A stretch of 64,000 nt of DNA. Origin: Alphaproteobacteria bacterium. GTDB lineage: Bacteria; Pseudomonadota; Alphaproteobacteria; Sphingomonadales; Sphingomonadaceae. The translations under genes and the position numbers were made by a program. Each line of letters begins with the position of its first letter. Position 1 is the stretch's first letter. Below are positions 1-8,362 of the stretch, in pieces. The notes under the pieces are model-generated. The model was not told the origin of the DNA. It searched no databases and worked only from the letters and a program-made list of their open reading frames with translations. The stretch is from contig VBAC01000001.1 of the NCBI GenBank assembly GCA_005883305.1, positions 2,108,001 to 2,172,000 on the forward strand, in the 5' to 3' direction.

Positions 1-3
1 CGC

Positions 4-685
4 TCAATACATATGCTGCCCGCCGTTGATGCTCAGCGTCGAGCCCGTCACGAAGCCGCCATCCTCGGCGCAGAGGAAGGTGACGCCGCGCGCGATCTCC
101 TCGGCCTTGCCGAGACGGCCGACGGGGATCCTGGCGACGATCTTCTCGAGCACCTCCGGCGGAACGGCGGCGACCATGTCGGTGTCGATATAGCCCGGAG
201 CGATCGCGTTGACGGTGATCCCGGCCCGCGCGCCCTCCTGCGCGAGCGCCTTGGTGAAGCCGTGAATGCCGGACTTGGCCGCGGCGTAATTGACCTGGCC
301 GTATTGCCCGGCCTGGCCGTTGATCGAGCCGATGTTGACGATGCGGCCGTATTTGCGCTCGTTCATGCCGTTCCACACCGCTTTCGCCATGTTGAAGCAG
401 CCGCCCACGCTTCATCGTCCCGTCGCGGGTGATCCCGGCATTGTTGACGAGGATGTCGACCGGCCCCAATTCGCCTTCGACCTGGGCCACGCCGGCGATG
501 CAGGCGTCGAGGTCGGAAACGTCCCACTTATAGGCCTTGATGCCCGTGCGGTCGGTGAACTGGCGCGCTCTTTCCTCGTTGCCGGCATAATTGGCGGCGA
601 CGGTGACGCCCTGGTCGCGAAGGGCGATGCTGATCGCCTCGCCAATGCCCCTCGATCCGCCGGTGACGATTGCGACGCGTGCCAT
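4..685 (-). pseudogene. phaB: acetoacetyl-CoA reductase, frameshifted (PhaB)
   Basis: NADPH-dependent SDR enzyme that reduces acetoacetyl-CoA to 3-hydroxybutyryl-CoA for polyhydroxyalkanoate synthesis. The ATG at 685 opens MARVAIVTGGSRGIGEA (Rossmann TGxxxGIG) and reads to NNAGITRDGTMKR. The rest, GGCFNMAKAVWNGMNERK to SINGGQHMY with the active-site YxxxK (Y-A-A-A-K), is in another frame that becomes readable only from about 408. The two halves are offset by one base, and about 40 bases that normally encode the stretch between DGTxxK and NLGGCFN are missing. Total span is 682 bases against about 723 for an intact 240-residue homologue. This is either a real inactivating deletion near 400-415 or an assembly error; the family call is secure. 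Confidence 0.85.
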
Positions 686-720
686 GCTCCACTCCTGCCG
701 TTTTCGTTGTGCAAAGGCCC

Positions 721-1695
721 TTATTGCGGGGGGAGCCAACCTTCAAGCTCGCGCCCGATCACCGTACGAAGCATCGCCATTCCCGGCGCCGAGTCGTTGA
801 GGCAGGGCAGATAGGCGAAATCGCTGCCCCCGGCGGCGGCGAACGAGTCGCGCCCGCGAATCGCCAGCTCCTCCAGCGTCTCGAGACAATCGGCGGCGAA
901 GCCCGGGGCGAAGATGGCCACTTTCGTCACCCCCTGGCCGGGCAATTCCTCGAGCATCCGGTCTGTCGCCGGTTCAAGCCATTTCGCGCGGCCGAAGCGG
1001 GACTGAAAGGCAAGCCTGAGCGGCCGCCCCAGCGCCTTCTCCAGCAAGGCCGCGGTGCGCAGGCACTGGTCGTAATAGGGATCGCCCAGCGCTCGGGTGC
1101 GCTCCGGCATTCCGTGGAAGCTGGCGACGATCGCCTGCGGCTCGAAATCGAGTGCGGCCAATGCGCCCTCGAGGCTGTCCTTCAGCGCGCCGATATAGTC
1201 CGGACCCTCGCAATAAGGCGGCAGCGTGCGCACCGCCGGCAGCAGGCGCTTGGCGGAGAGATGGGCGAAGGCGGAGTCGAGCACCGTCGCGGTCGTCGCA
1301 GCGCAATATTGCGGGTAGAGCGGAGCGATCAGGATCCGCCCGCACCCCTCAGCCATCAGCGCGTCGATCCGCTCCCCGATCGCCGGGGTCCCATAGCGCA
1401 TCGCATGGTCGACGATCGCGTCCGGCCCGAACGCGCCGGCCAGCGCCTTGGCCTGCCGAGCGGTGATCGCCGCGAGCGGCGAGCCCTCCTCGGTCCACAC
1501 CTCGCGATAAGCGCGCGCCGACTTGCGCGGCCTCGTGGTCAGGACCAGCCCGCGAAGGATCGGCTGCCACAGGATTTGCGGGATCTCGACGACTCGCCGG
1601 TCGGAGAGGAACTGCTTCAAATAGCGCCGAACCGCGGCCGGCTCCGGCGCGTCGGGCGTGCCGAGATTGACCAGCAGGATTCCGATCCGGCTCAT
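721..1695 (-). CDS. hemH: ferrochelatase
   Basis: Inserts Fe2+ into protoporphyrin IX, the last step of protoheme synthesis. 324 residues, a normal length. The N-terminus MSRIGILLVNLGTPDAP is the family signature; the catalytic His is in ASFHGMPERT (about H194), and the acidic metal-path residues are in the DCLETLEE segment (about 270-276). Its ATG overlaps the stop of the upstream molybdenum hydroxylase gene by four bases (ATGA at 1692-1695), so the two are probably co-transcribed and translationally coupled. It is not next to other heme genes. Confidence 0.96.
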   Translation of the reverse strand: MSRIGILLVNLGTPDAPEPAAVRRYLKQFLSDRRVVEIPQILWQPILRGLVLTTRPRKSARAYREVWTEEGSPLAAITARQAKALAGAFGPDAIVDHAMRYGTPAIGERIDALMAEGCGRILIAPLYPQYCAATTATVLDSAFAHLSAKRLLPAVRTLPPYCEGPDYIGALKDSLEGALAALDFEPQAIVASFHGMPERTRALGDPYYDQCLRTAALLEKALGRPLRLAFQSRFGRAKWLEPATDRMLEELPGQGVTKVAIFAPGFAADCLETLEELAIRGRDSFAAAGGSDFAYLPCLNDSAPGMAMLRTVIGRELEGWLPPQ

Positions 1696-3926
1696 CCATG
1701 CCCCCCGACGACGATCGGCAGGGTCCGCGCGCGCTGCCCGCTGAGCGAGAAATAGGCGTTGGCCACCCCCGGCGCCGCGGTCGGCACCGCAAGCTCGGTC
1801 ACCCCGCCCGGCTCCTCGTCGCTGTCGACCAGCTCGACGGTGACGTCCGGCGAGTCGCGCAAGACGGGCAGGCCGTAGGCGCCGATCGTCTGCGCGGCGG
1901 GTTGGCCGGCGACGATCTCCAGCTTCTTTCCGATCGCCGCGGAAATGCCGTGGATCAGCCCGCCTTCGATCTGCTGCTTGACGATCTCGGGGTTGATCGC
2001 CCGCCCGCAATCGACCGCGCAGACCGCGCGCACGACGCGCAGCCTTTGCTCGCGGGTCACCTCGACCTCGACCAGGGTGGCGATATAGGACCCGAACGCG
2101 GCGTGGCAGGCGATCCCCATCCCGCTTCCCCGGCCGCCGCCGTCCCAGCCGCCGATTGAGGTCGCGGTGGCGAGGACCCGGGCGAGCCGCGGATTGCCCT
2201 CCAGCATCTGCATCCGGAACGACAGCGGCTCCATCCCCGCCGCTCGGCAGATCTCGTCGATGAAGCATTCGGTGAAGAAGCCGGTGTAGCTGTGCGCGCC
2301 CCCACGCCAATAGCCCGTGGCAATGCCGATATCGGCCGGGACATGGTCTACCGCCACATTGGGGATCGCATAAGGCGGCGCCGCGCCGGCCACCGCCGCG
2401 CCGTCCGGCCGGACCAGCAGGCCGCTCGCGCCGAGCCGCCCGGCGACCTCGCTGCTCGTCGCGGGCGCCGCGATCCGCGCCTGCCAGGAATGGATCCGCC
2501 CCTGCGCCACCCAGGCCGTCATCTGCGCCGCGGCGGCGGGGCGGCAGCGGTCGTTCGCGATCTCCTGGATTCGCGGCCAGGTGAGCTGGACCGGGCGCTG
2601 GAGGCGCAGCGCGAAGATCGCCGCCTGCTCGATCGCATCGGTCTCCAGCTTGCGCCCGTAACCGCCGCCGGCGGGCATCGAATAGATCACGACCTGGTCC
2701 TCGGCGAAACCGACGGCGCGCGCCGCGGCCGAACGGGCGAGGCCCGGCGCCTGGGTCGGCGCCCAGACTTCGAGCCGGTCGCCGGTGATCCGCGCGGTCG
2801 CCGTCAGCGGCTCGATCGGCGCCGAAGGGGCGAGCGGCACTTCGTAGCGCGCATTGATCGGGCTCGCGCCTTCGAACGGACCGTCGACGTTGCCACTGGC
2901 GACGATCCGGTCGGCGCTTCCGGATTCGAGCGCGGCGGCCAGTGCCGCGGAAATGCTCGCATTGGTCGCCGCCCCGCCTGGATGGTGGAAGCGGGGGCGC
3001 ATCGCGTTGAGCGCGCGCCCCGCGGCCCACCAGTTGGTCGCCGCGACTCCGATCCATGCCGGATTTTCGAGGATCGCCAGCACGCCCGGCACCTGGCGGC
3101 CGGCGGCCCGGTCGAAGCCCGCGAGCGTGCTTCCGGCCGGCCCGCCGCGCACCGCCGCATGAACCATGCCGGGCAGCCTGACGTCGCCGGCGAAGCGTGC
3201 CGAGCCGTCGATCTTGGAAGGGGCGTCGAGCCGAGGCAGTGCCGCGCCGGCCAGCCGGTTCGCCTCGCCGCCGCGGATCGGCAGGTCGTCGGGCAGCTCC
3301 AGCCCCGCCGCTTCCTCGGCCAAAGCGGCGAACGGGATTCGGTCCCGTCCCCGCCAGACGAAGCCGTCATGGGTGTCGAGATCCTCCCAGCCGGCACCCC
3401 AGCGCCGCGCCGCCGCCATGCTGAGCAGGGCCCGGGCCCCCGCTCCCGCCTCTCGCATCGGCTCTTCGAACGCGCGGAGCGAGGTCGATCCGCCGGTCAT
3501 CATCAGCGCGTTCCGCCGGGCGAAATCCTGCGCTGCCCAGCGGGCGATGCCGTGGAGGAAGCCGGGCAGGGCGCTGTCGTCCGCCGCCTCGTCGGCGAGC
3601 AGCCCATTGGCGTAGAGCGGCGAAAGCGGCGCCGGCTCGACCGAGACTGTGCGCCAGTCGGCGCCGAGCTCGTCGGCGAGCACCTGCGGCAGTGTCGTCC
3701 ACACGCCCTGGCCGAGCTCGGTCTGCGGCACGGCGACGACGACGCGGCCGTCACTGCCGATCTTGAGGAAGGCGTTGAACAAGGTCTCGCCCGGCGCCGC
3801 GCGCCAGTTCGGCCGGTAGGTCCGCGGCCACAGGCGCCAGGCGACGACGAGGCCGATCCCCGCCCCGCCGCCGATCAGCAGCGTGCGGCGGCTGATCCCT
3901 CTGGTCTCGTCCACAGCGCGCGCCAT
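1692..3926 (-). CDS. molybdopterin-binding aldehyde/isoquinoline oxidoreductase-like large subunit
   Basis: Xanthine-oxidase-family molybdenum hydroxylase large subunit of the isoquinoline 1-oxidoreductase beta (IorB) type, 744 residues. The start at 3926 gives MARAVDETRGISRRTLLIGG, a twin-arginine (SRRT) signal, so periplasmic export is expected. Family motifs seen are TELGQGVWTTLPQVLADELG near the N-terminus, AGGGYGRKLE in the middle, and VDCGRAINPE with GVTELAVPTAAPG near the end. IorB enzymes normally need a small [2Fe-2S] partner (IorA). None is adjacent: a palindromic repeat and a divergent gene lie upstream, and hemH lies downstream. The substrate cannot be deduced. An earlier in-frame ATG (4091) would run through the repeat and is rejected. 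Confidence 0.88.
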   Translation of the reverse strand: MARAVDETRGISRRTLLIGGGAGIGLVVAWRLWPRTYRPNWRAAPGETLFNAFLKIGSDGRVVVAVPQTELGQGVWTTLPQVLADELGADWRTVSVEPAPLSPLYANGLLADEAADDSALPGFLHGIARWAAQDFARRNALMMTGGSTSLRAFEEPMREAGAGARALLSMAAARRWGAGWEDLDTHDGFVWRGRDRIPFAALAEEAAGLELPDDLPIRGGEANRLAGAALPRLDAPSKIDGSARFAGDVRLPGMVHAAVRGGPAGSTLAGFDRAAGRQVPGVLAILENPAWIGVAATNWWAAGRALNAMRPRFHHPGGAATNASISAALAAALESGSADRIVASGNVDGPFEGASPINARYEVPLAPSAPIEPLTATARITGDRLEVWAPTQAPGLARSAAARAVGFAEDQVVIYSMPAGGGYGRKLETDAIEQAAIFALRLQRPVQLTWPRIQEIANDRCRPAAAAQMTAWVAQGRIHSWQARIAAPATSSEVAGRLGASGLLVRPDGAAVAGAAPPYAIPNVAVDHVPADIGIATGYWRGGAHSYTGFFTECFIDEICRAAGMEPLSFRMQMLEGNPRLARVLATATSIGGWDGGGRGSGMGIACHAAFGSYIATLVEVEVTREQRLRVVRAVCAVDCGRAINPEIVKQQIEGGLIHGISAAIGKKLEIVAGQPAAQTIGAYGLPVLRDSPDVTVELVDSDEEPGGVTELAVPTAAPGVANAYFSLSGQRARTLPIVVGGHG

Positions 3927-3974
3927 CGCGAGCGTTGATAATGGGGCGTGAGGCAAGGGGCTAGCCTTCAGAGC

Positions 3975-4046
3975 CGTCATTGCGAGGAGCGTAGCGACGC
4001 GGCAATCCAGTGCAGTCTGGATTACTTCGCTCCGCTCGCAATGACG
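3975..4046. repeat. dispersed palindromic repeat, copy 1 (GTCATTGCGAG type)
   Basis: About 72 bases, starting CGTCATTGCGAGGAGCGTAG and ending with the complementary CGCTCGCAATGACG, with a second inner inverted repeat GGCAATCCAG/CTGGATTA. It lies between the divergent starts of the molybdenum hydroxylase and the NDUFS4-like gene. A close relative is at 36251-36333. Confidence 0.85.
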
Positions 4047-4089
4047 GTGTGTGCTTGATTCCTCACTCCATCTTGGGCAGGGCGCGGCC

Positions 4090-4368
4090 ATGGCCGCACG
4101 GATCTACCAGCGCTCCAAGAATGCGATGCAATCGGGCAAGGCGCGCGTCGGCCAGTGGGTCCTCGAATTCGAATCCGCCCGCGCCAAGAGGCCCGATCCG
4201 CTGACCGGCTGGTCGGGCGGCGCCGAGACGGTCGAGCAGGTCGTCCTCACCTTCCCGACGCTCGAGGCGGCCCAGGCCTATGCGATCCGTGAAGGCATCG
4301 ACGCCCATGTCATCCCCGCCGCACAGCCCAAGCTCAAGCTCCAGGCCTACGCGGACAATTTCCGCTGA
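4090..4368 (+). CDS. NDUFS4-like NADH dehydrogenase accessory subunit
   Basis: Small (92-residue) member of the ETC complex I subunit family (NDUFS4/18 kDa-like), a supernumerary subunit found in alphaproteobacteria and mitochondria. Recognisable segments are MAARIYQRSKNAMQSG, W-x-LEFE near residue 25, the DPLTGWSGG motif and the QAYAIREG helix. The ATG at 4090 is chosen because it begins the conserved part; the in-frame start at 4051 lies next to the repeat and adds non-conserved residues. Not linked to the nuo operon here. It is followed by a hairpin shared with the convergent Nudix gene. Confidence 0.9.
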   Translation: MAARIYQRSKNAMQSGKARVGQWVLEFESARAKRPDPLTGWSGGAETVEQVVLTFPTLEAAQAYAIREGIDAHVIPAAQPKLKLQAYADNFR

Positions 4369-4373
4369 TCCTT

Positions 4374-4392
4374 CCCTCCCTTGCAGGGAGGG
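4374..4392. terminator. hairpin between convergent genes
   Basis: CCCTCCC, TTGCA loop, GGGAGGG: a 7-bp stem between the stop of the NDUFS4-like gene (4368) and the stop of the Nudix gene (4396). There is no T-tract on either side, so termination is inferred from position only. Confidence 0.45.
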
Positions 4393-4395
4393 GTG

Positions 4396-4923
4396 TCACG
4401 CCAGCAGTTCGCCACCCAACAATAGCAGCAGTTTCACGTCGATCGCGCAGCCCTCGGCGCGCTTCATCGCGACGAACGCCGGCACCTCGCCGAGCGGCAC
4501 GCGGTGGACGACGATATCCTCGCCTTCGACTCCCCCGCCCTCGCCGATGCGCTCCAGCCCCTCGGCGCGGACCAGGGTGAAGCCTTCGGAGAGCATTCCC
4601 GGCGAGGAAAAATAACGCCCGAGATCGACTATCTGCCGCGCCCGATAGCCGGTCTCCTCCTCGAGCTCGCGGATCGCGGCCGCCTCGGGATTCTCGCCCT
4701 CGGCATCGTCACCGACGAGGCCGGCGGGCAGCTCGAGGCAGTTACAGCCCAAGGCGGCGCGATGCTGCTCGACGAGGATCACGTCCCCCCCGTCGATGGC
4801 GAGGATGACCGCCGCCTGGATGCCGCGCGTGCGCGAGACATATTCCCATTTGCCGCGACGCTTCGCGGCGATGAAGCGGCCTTCCCAGACCGTTTCTTCG
4901 GGCTCGTCCTCGCCGTGGCTCAC
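4396..4923 (-). CDS. Nudix hydrolase, ADP-ribose pyrophosphatase type
   Basis: 175 residues; probably hydrolyses ADP-ribose or a related nucleoside diphosphate sugar. A complete Nudix box is visible, [23 protein letters not shown], matching Gx5Ex7REUxEExGU, preceded by the ELPAGLV strand typical of ADP-ribose pyrophosphatases and followed by [10 protein letters not shown]. Start: GTG at 4923, overlapping the stop of the upstream TPM gene (GTGA). It is the last gene of the LemA/TPM/TPM/Nudix series on the minus strand. Confidence 0.9.
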   Translation of the reverse strand: MSHGEDEPEETVWEGRFIAAKRRGKWEYVSRTRGIQAAVILAIDGGDVILVEQHRAALGCNCLELPAGLVGDDAEGENPEAAAIRELEEETGYRARQIVDLGRYFSSPGMLSEGFTLVRAEGLERIGEGGGVEGEDIVVHRVPLGEVPAFVAMKRAEGCAIDVKLLLLLGGELLA

Positions 4924-5591
4924 AACTCGACCAGCCGGTCCGGCAGCTCGTTGGGATTGTCGCTCTTGGGGGGCAATATCCCCGCGAGCACCGCCCCGAT
5001 CCGCTCGATCGCCCGGGCCATGCCCTCGCCCGGCCGCCCGGCCTTGATCTCGTCCACCAGCGCGGCCATCGCCTCGCCCCAGGCCTCGGCGCCGACCTCG
5101 TCGGTGACCGCCTTGTCGGCGACGATCTCGGCGCGGCGCTCGGCGAGGCTGACGTAGAGCAAAACGCCGGTCCGCCCCCGCGTCCTCAGCTCGCATGAGG
5201 TGCGGAACAACTCAATCGCCCGGCGGCGCACCCGCCGGCTTCGAGTCGCGCCCGGAGTCAGCGCCATGCGCAGCGGCTGGTAGGCGAGGATCAGCCGAAC
5301 GATCAGGAATGCGCCGGCGAGCTTGGCGAACAGATAGAGCATCACCGTGCCTCGGCTCAGCTCCCAGTCCCACCCCAGCAGCATCGCCGCCGACCAGTCG
5401 ATCCATTGCTGGGGTACGGCCGCGAGCGCCGCGGGCACGAGCAGCATCGCCAGCACCGCATAATGGAGAGCGACGTCGTGATAGGCGTCGGAGCGCGCCG
5501 CGACGACCGGAACGATTTCGCCGTCGGTGATCCGTTCCGCCGCGGTCACCGCCGCGGTGACGATGTCGTGGTCCTCCCTTGAGAGCCGCAT
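4920..5591 (-). CDS. TPM-domain membrane protein
   Basis: About 223 residues of the TPM (YgcG/Psb32) phosphatase-like domain family, COG3762 type. The N-terminus [19 protein letters not shown] and the [20 protein letters not shown] segment are the conserved first half. Two hydrophobic helices follow (about residues 40-60 and 80-105), and the second half contains [19 protein letters not shown]. Start: the ATG at 5591 overlaps the stop of the upstream gene (TGATG); an ATG six bases further upstream (5597) is an alternative. The paired TPM genes and lemA form a common arrangement for envelope proteins of unknown function. Confidence 0.85.
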   Translation of the reverse strand: MRLSREDHDIVTAAVTAAERITDGEIVPVVAARSDAYHDVALHYAVLAMLLVPAALAAVPQQWIDWSAAMLLGWDWELSRGTVMLYLFAKLAGAFLIVRLILAYQPLRMALTPGATRSRRVRRRAIELFRTSCELRTRGRTGVLLYVSLAERRAEIVADKAVTDEVGAEAWGEAMAALVDEIKAGRPGEGMARAIERIGAVLAGILPPKSDNPNELPDRLVEL

Positions 5592-6394
5592 CACCATCCT
5601 CCCGAAGCGCCGCCGCCGCCGAACGATCCCCCGCCACCCGAAAAGCCGCCGCCTCCGCCGCCCCACGAGCTTCCGCCGCCGCTGCCCCAAGAGCTGCCGC
5701 TGCCCCAGTTGCTGGAGCCGCCGCCGAGCCCAGGGCCCCAGATGATCACCGGCCCGCGCCGGCCACGCCCGTATCTGCGCCCGCGGCCCCTTCGGCGGGC
5801 GAACATCGACATGAGGATGAAGCCGGCCACGACCAGCCAGAAGATGATCGTGATGATCGTGCCGCCGTCGTCGTTCCGGCTCGCGGCCGTCGCGGCCCGC
5901 GCGCGCGCCTCGGCGGCCTCGGGCGGCGCCTGGAGCTGCTGGATGATCGCGTCGGCGCCGGCGTTGATCCCGCCCGGATAGTCGTCGGCGCGGAACCGGG
6001 GCCTCATCTGCTCGCGGATGATCTGGTCCGACAAGGCGTCGGTCAGGATGCCTTCGAGCCCGTAGCCCACCTCGATCCGGATCTTGTGCTCGCTCACGGC
6101 GACGATGAGCAGCGCGCCGTTGTTCGCGCCGCGCCGGCCGATCCCCCAGCGGCGGCCGAGCCGGTAGCCGTAATCGGCGATGTCATAGCCTTCCAGGCTC
6201 GGGACGGTGACGACGACGAGCTGGCGCGATGATGCCTGCTCGAGCGCCGCCAGCTTGTTCGTCAGCTCCGCTTCCTGCTGCGGGTTGAGCAGGTCCGCCT
6301 GATCGACGACGCGCCCGGTCAACTGCGGGAAGCTCTGCGCCGCCGCGGGGGCGGCGAGGAGGAAGGCGGCGAGCAGCAGGAAGGAGCGGATCAA
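5591..6394 (-). CDS. TPM-domain protein with Gly-rich tail (YgcG-like)
   Basis: 267 residues. Signal peptide (MIRSFLLLAAFLLAAPAAAQ), then the TPM domain (about 25-150: GRVVDQADLLNP, QLVVVTVPSLEG, NNGALLIVAVSEHKIRIEVG), a transmembrane helix (about 180-200), an Arg-rich stretch and a Gly/Ser-rich end. The domain should face the periplasm. The start codon is TTG at 6394: no ATG or GTG precedes the signal peptide in frame, and lemA stops 13 bases upstream. Members of this family co-occur with LemA; the biochemical role is unproven. Confidence 0.88.
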   Translation of the reverse strand: MIRSFLLLAAFLLAAPAAAQSFPQLTGRVVDQADLLNPQQEAELTNKLAALEQASSRQLVVVTVPSLEGYDIADYGYRLGRRWGIGRRGANNGALLIVAVSEHKIRIEVGYGLEGILTDALSDQIIREQMRPRFRADDYPGGINAGADAIIQQLQAPPEAAEARARAATAASRNDDGGTIITIIFWLVVAGFILMSMFARRRGRGRRYGRGRRGPVIIWGPGLGGGSSNWGSGSSWGSGGGSSWGGGGGGFSGGGGSFGGGGASGGW

Positions 6395-6407
6395 GGCCCG
6401 TCCGCCG

Positions 6408-7016
6408 TTACTGGCGGTTGCCGAAATTGACCGTCGGGGCGACCTCGGCGCCCGGAGTCACCGCCTGGTAGGGCACCATCGGCTGAGAGCCGTAGATCAC
6501 CCGCGCACCGATCACGGAGGGGAAGGTGCGGATCTCGGTATTATAGGATCGCACCGCCTCGTTATAGTCGCGGATGGCGACGTTGATCCGGTTCTCGGTG
6601 CCTTCGAGCTGGCTCATCAGGGTCTGGAAATTCTCCTGGCTCTGGAGGTTCGGATAGGCCTCCTGCAGCCGCTGCAGCGGGATGATCGCCGCCGAGAGGC
6701 GGCTCTGCGCCTCGGAGAAGCGCGCCATCGCGGCGGGGTCGGAAAGCTGCTCGGGGCTCACCGTTATCCGGGTCGCGTTCGCCCGCGCCTCGGTGACTCC
6801 GGTGAGGATCGCCTGTTCCGAAGCCGCCGCCGCCCGGGTGGTCTCGACCAAATTCGGGATGAGGTTCGCGCGGCGCTGGAACGAGGCCTGCACGTCGGCC
6901 CATCTGGCCTTGGCGTTCTCCTCGGCGGTGGGGATCGAGTTGACTCCGCACGCGGCCAGGAACAGGACCACGGGCATCAGCATGGCGAGGAGGACGCGGT
7001 TACGGCTGCGGTGCAT
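6408..7016 (-). CDS. lemA: LemA family lipoprotein
   Basis: 202 residues. Lipoprotein signal with lipobox LAAC (about residue 22), then the LemA four-helix domain: RWADVQASFQRRANLIPNLVET, RLQEAYPNLQSQENFQTLMSQLEGTENRI and RDYNEAVRSYNTEIRTFP are the family hallmarks. The ATG at 7016 is preceded by GGAGGGG. It heads the minus-strand series lemA, TPM, TPM, Nudix, and is divergent from mscL. LemA proteins are membrane-anchored and of uncertain function. Confidence 0.92.
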   Translation of the reverse strand: MHRSRNRVLLAMLMPVVLFLAACGVNSIPTAEENAKARWADVQASFQRRANLIPNLVETTRAAAASEQAILTGVTEARANATRITVSPEQLSDPAAMARFSEAQSRLSAAIIPLQRLQEAYPNLQSQENFQTLMSQLEGTENRINVAIRDYNEAVRSYNTEIRTFPSVIGARVIYGSQPMVPYQAVTPGAEVAPTVNFGNRQ

Positions 7017-7092
7017 CTTTGAGCCCCTCCCTTCTAATCGGGCGAATAGCGACGTAAGCATTCTCTTTCGGCTCCGCAACGGGGAGGGCGTC

Positions 7093-7518
7093 ATGCTTGG
7101 GGAATTCAGGGATTTCATCGCGCGCGGCAACGTGCTCGATCTCGCGGTGGCGGTGATCATCGGCGCCGCCTTCGCGACCATCACCACCTCGCTGACCGAG
7201 GACGTGATCATGCCGCTCGTCGGCGCGGCGTTCGGCGGGCTCGATTTCTCGAGCTACTTCATGCTGCTCGGCCCGGTCCCCGAAGGCTATGCGGGCGCGC
7301 CGACCGACTATGCCGCGCTGAAGGCCGCCGGAGCGCCGGTGCTCGGCTGGGGCCAGTTCGTCACGGTGGTGATCAACTTCCTGATCCTCGCCTTCGTCAT
7401 CTTCCTGATCGTCCGCTCGGCCAACAAGCTGAACCGGAAGGCCGAGGAGGCGCCGGCCGCGGATCCGGCCGAGGTCGCCCTCCTGCGCGAGATCAGGGAC
7501 GAGCTCCGAAAGCGCTGA
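7093..7518 (+). CDS. mscL: large-conductance mechanosensitive channel
   Basis: 141 residues; inner-membrane pentameric channel that opens under osmotic downshock. MLGEFRDFIARGNVLDLAVAV is the N-terminal amphipathic helix and start of TM1, with the A/G-rich pore-lining stretch (GAAFATITTSLTEDVIMP). TM2 is VTVVINFLILAFVIFLIVR. The cytoplasmic helix ends VALLREIRDELRKR. The ATG at 7093 follows GGGAGGGCGTC. It is transcribed towards ssrA. Confidence 0.96.
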   Translation: MLGEFRDFIARGNVLDLAVAVIIGAAFATITTSLTEDVIMPLVGAAFGGLDFSSYFMLLGPVPEGYAGAPTDYAALKAAGAPVLGWGQFVTVVINFLILAFVIFLIVRSANKLNRKAEEAPAADPAEVALLREIRDELRKR

Positions 7519-7554
7519 ACGGCGCGGTCACTTCACATTAAGCCGCAATTCCCT

Positions 7555-7865
7555 ATATAAGGCGGTGCCGGGCTTGCCCGGCTATGGCGATAAATTGTGC
7601 CGTGTAATAGATGCAGCGGACCCGGGGGCAGTACCCGGCGGCTCCACCAAAAGCTGAGTCCGCAGTGGCGGCACGCTTCATGCGTGTCGGCTACGCGGGT
7701 TCTTCTTCTGACGGGGCCGAACCAGGATCGACGTGTATTGAAAGACGGTATTTTTGCCCGGCCTGAATGCGCCGTAAAACCGTTCACAACCACAAGTGCC
7801 AACGACAACGAGGCGCTCGCGATTGCCGCGTAACCAAAGTCCTCACGGACTAGGTTATTAGGACA
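7555..7865 (+). ncRNA. ssrA: tmRNA, two-piece (circularly permuted)
   Basis: Rescues stalled ribosomes. As in other alphaproteobacteria the gene is permuted: the acceptor piece comes first and ends CGGCTCCACCA at 7649, with a T-arm-like hairpin just before it (CCCGGGGGCAGTACCCGG). After a short intervening segment the coding piece starts GGGGCCGAACCAGGATCGACG at 7713. GGGGCCG (7713-7719) pairs over 7 bp with CGGCTCC (7639-7645), rebuilding the acceptor stem across the break. The tag frame is 7798-7833 and encodes ANDNEALAIAA followed by TAA. Outer ends are approximate; a hairpin AGTCC-TCAC-GGACT follows the tag stop. Confidence 0.93.
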
Positions 7866-7879
7866 AAAGCGCGGTTCGG

Positions 7880-8042
7880 GCCGCACCGGGCAACAGAAGC
7901 GGATTCCAGCGGCTTGGAGGGTGCCGGGCAACAGAAACCCTCCACTTCCCTTCAAAGACTCGCGCCGGGCAACAGAATGAACAGGTCGCGGCGCCTTGCG
8001 CGCGGCTTTCAACGTCCGGGGGACGTTGAAACCTGTTCATCC
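7880..8042. other. structured region with three repeats of CCGGGCAACAGAA
   Basis: The 13-mer CCGGGCAACAGAA occurs exactly at 7886, 7924 and 7965, spaced 38 and 41 bases. Copy 1 lies between CCGC and GCGG and copy 2 between GGAGGGT and ACCCTCC, so the motif would sit in hairpin loops. The block closes with a strong nested hairpin: TTTCAACGTCC-GGG-GGACGTTGAAA inside outer arms ATGAACAGG/CCTGTTCAT (7977-8041). It follows ssrA directly. This could be a separate small RNA, a 3' processing region of the tmRNA precursor, or a leader for the next gene. No known family was recognised. Confidence 0.5.
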
Positions 8043-8116
8043 CCACTTCTCCCAATCCGGCGGAACCTGTTACCCTCCCCGCGATTGATTCCGCGTTTCG
8101 TCAGGGAGAGACTTGC

Positions 8117-8362
8117 ATGATCCGCCCCCTCCTCCTCGCCGCCTGCGCCATCGCCGCGCTCGCCGCCTGCTCGCCCAAAGCCGACGATTCGGTCGCCAAT
8201 TCCTTCGATCGCACCGAGAAGGCGATCGAGAACACCGCCGACACGCTCGAGGCGGAGACCGAAAACGCCACCCGCGCCGCCTCCGACGCGCTCGAGCGCG
8301 AGGCGGGCGAGTTCGCCAACCGCGCCGACGCGATCGAGAACGCGGCGACAAACGCGAAGTGA
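8117..8362 (+). CDS. small lipoprotein
   Basis: 81 residues. Lipoprotein signal MIRPLLLAACAIAALAAC with lipobox LAAC (Cys 18), then a short, highly charged, Ala/Glu-rich helix (EKAIENTADTLEAETENA) with coiled-coil character. The ATG at 8117 follows AGGGAGAGACTTGC, a good ribosome binding site. Anchoring to the outer membrane and a periplasmic helix are expected. No function is assignable; it resembles entericidin-sized lipoproteins only in size. Confidence 0.75.
   Translation: MIRPLLLAACAIAALAACSPKADDSVANSFDRTEKAIENTADTLEAETENATRAASDALEREAGEFANRADAIENAATNAK

Noticed and set aside
3927-4091. Longer N-terminus for the molybdenum hydroxylase from 4091
   Set aside because: It would translate the dispersed palindrome and place the Tat signal internally.
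7533-8012. Open frame of 159 codons on the minus strand over ssrA
   Set aside because: It is antisense to the tmRNA gene; such frames over tmRNA are known spurious predictions. Its apparent internal repeats are just the complement of the CCGGGCAACAGAA motifs.
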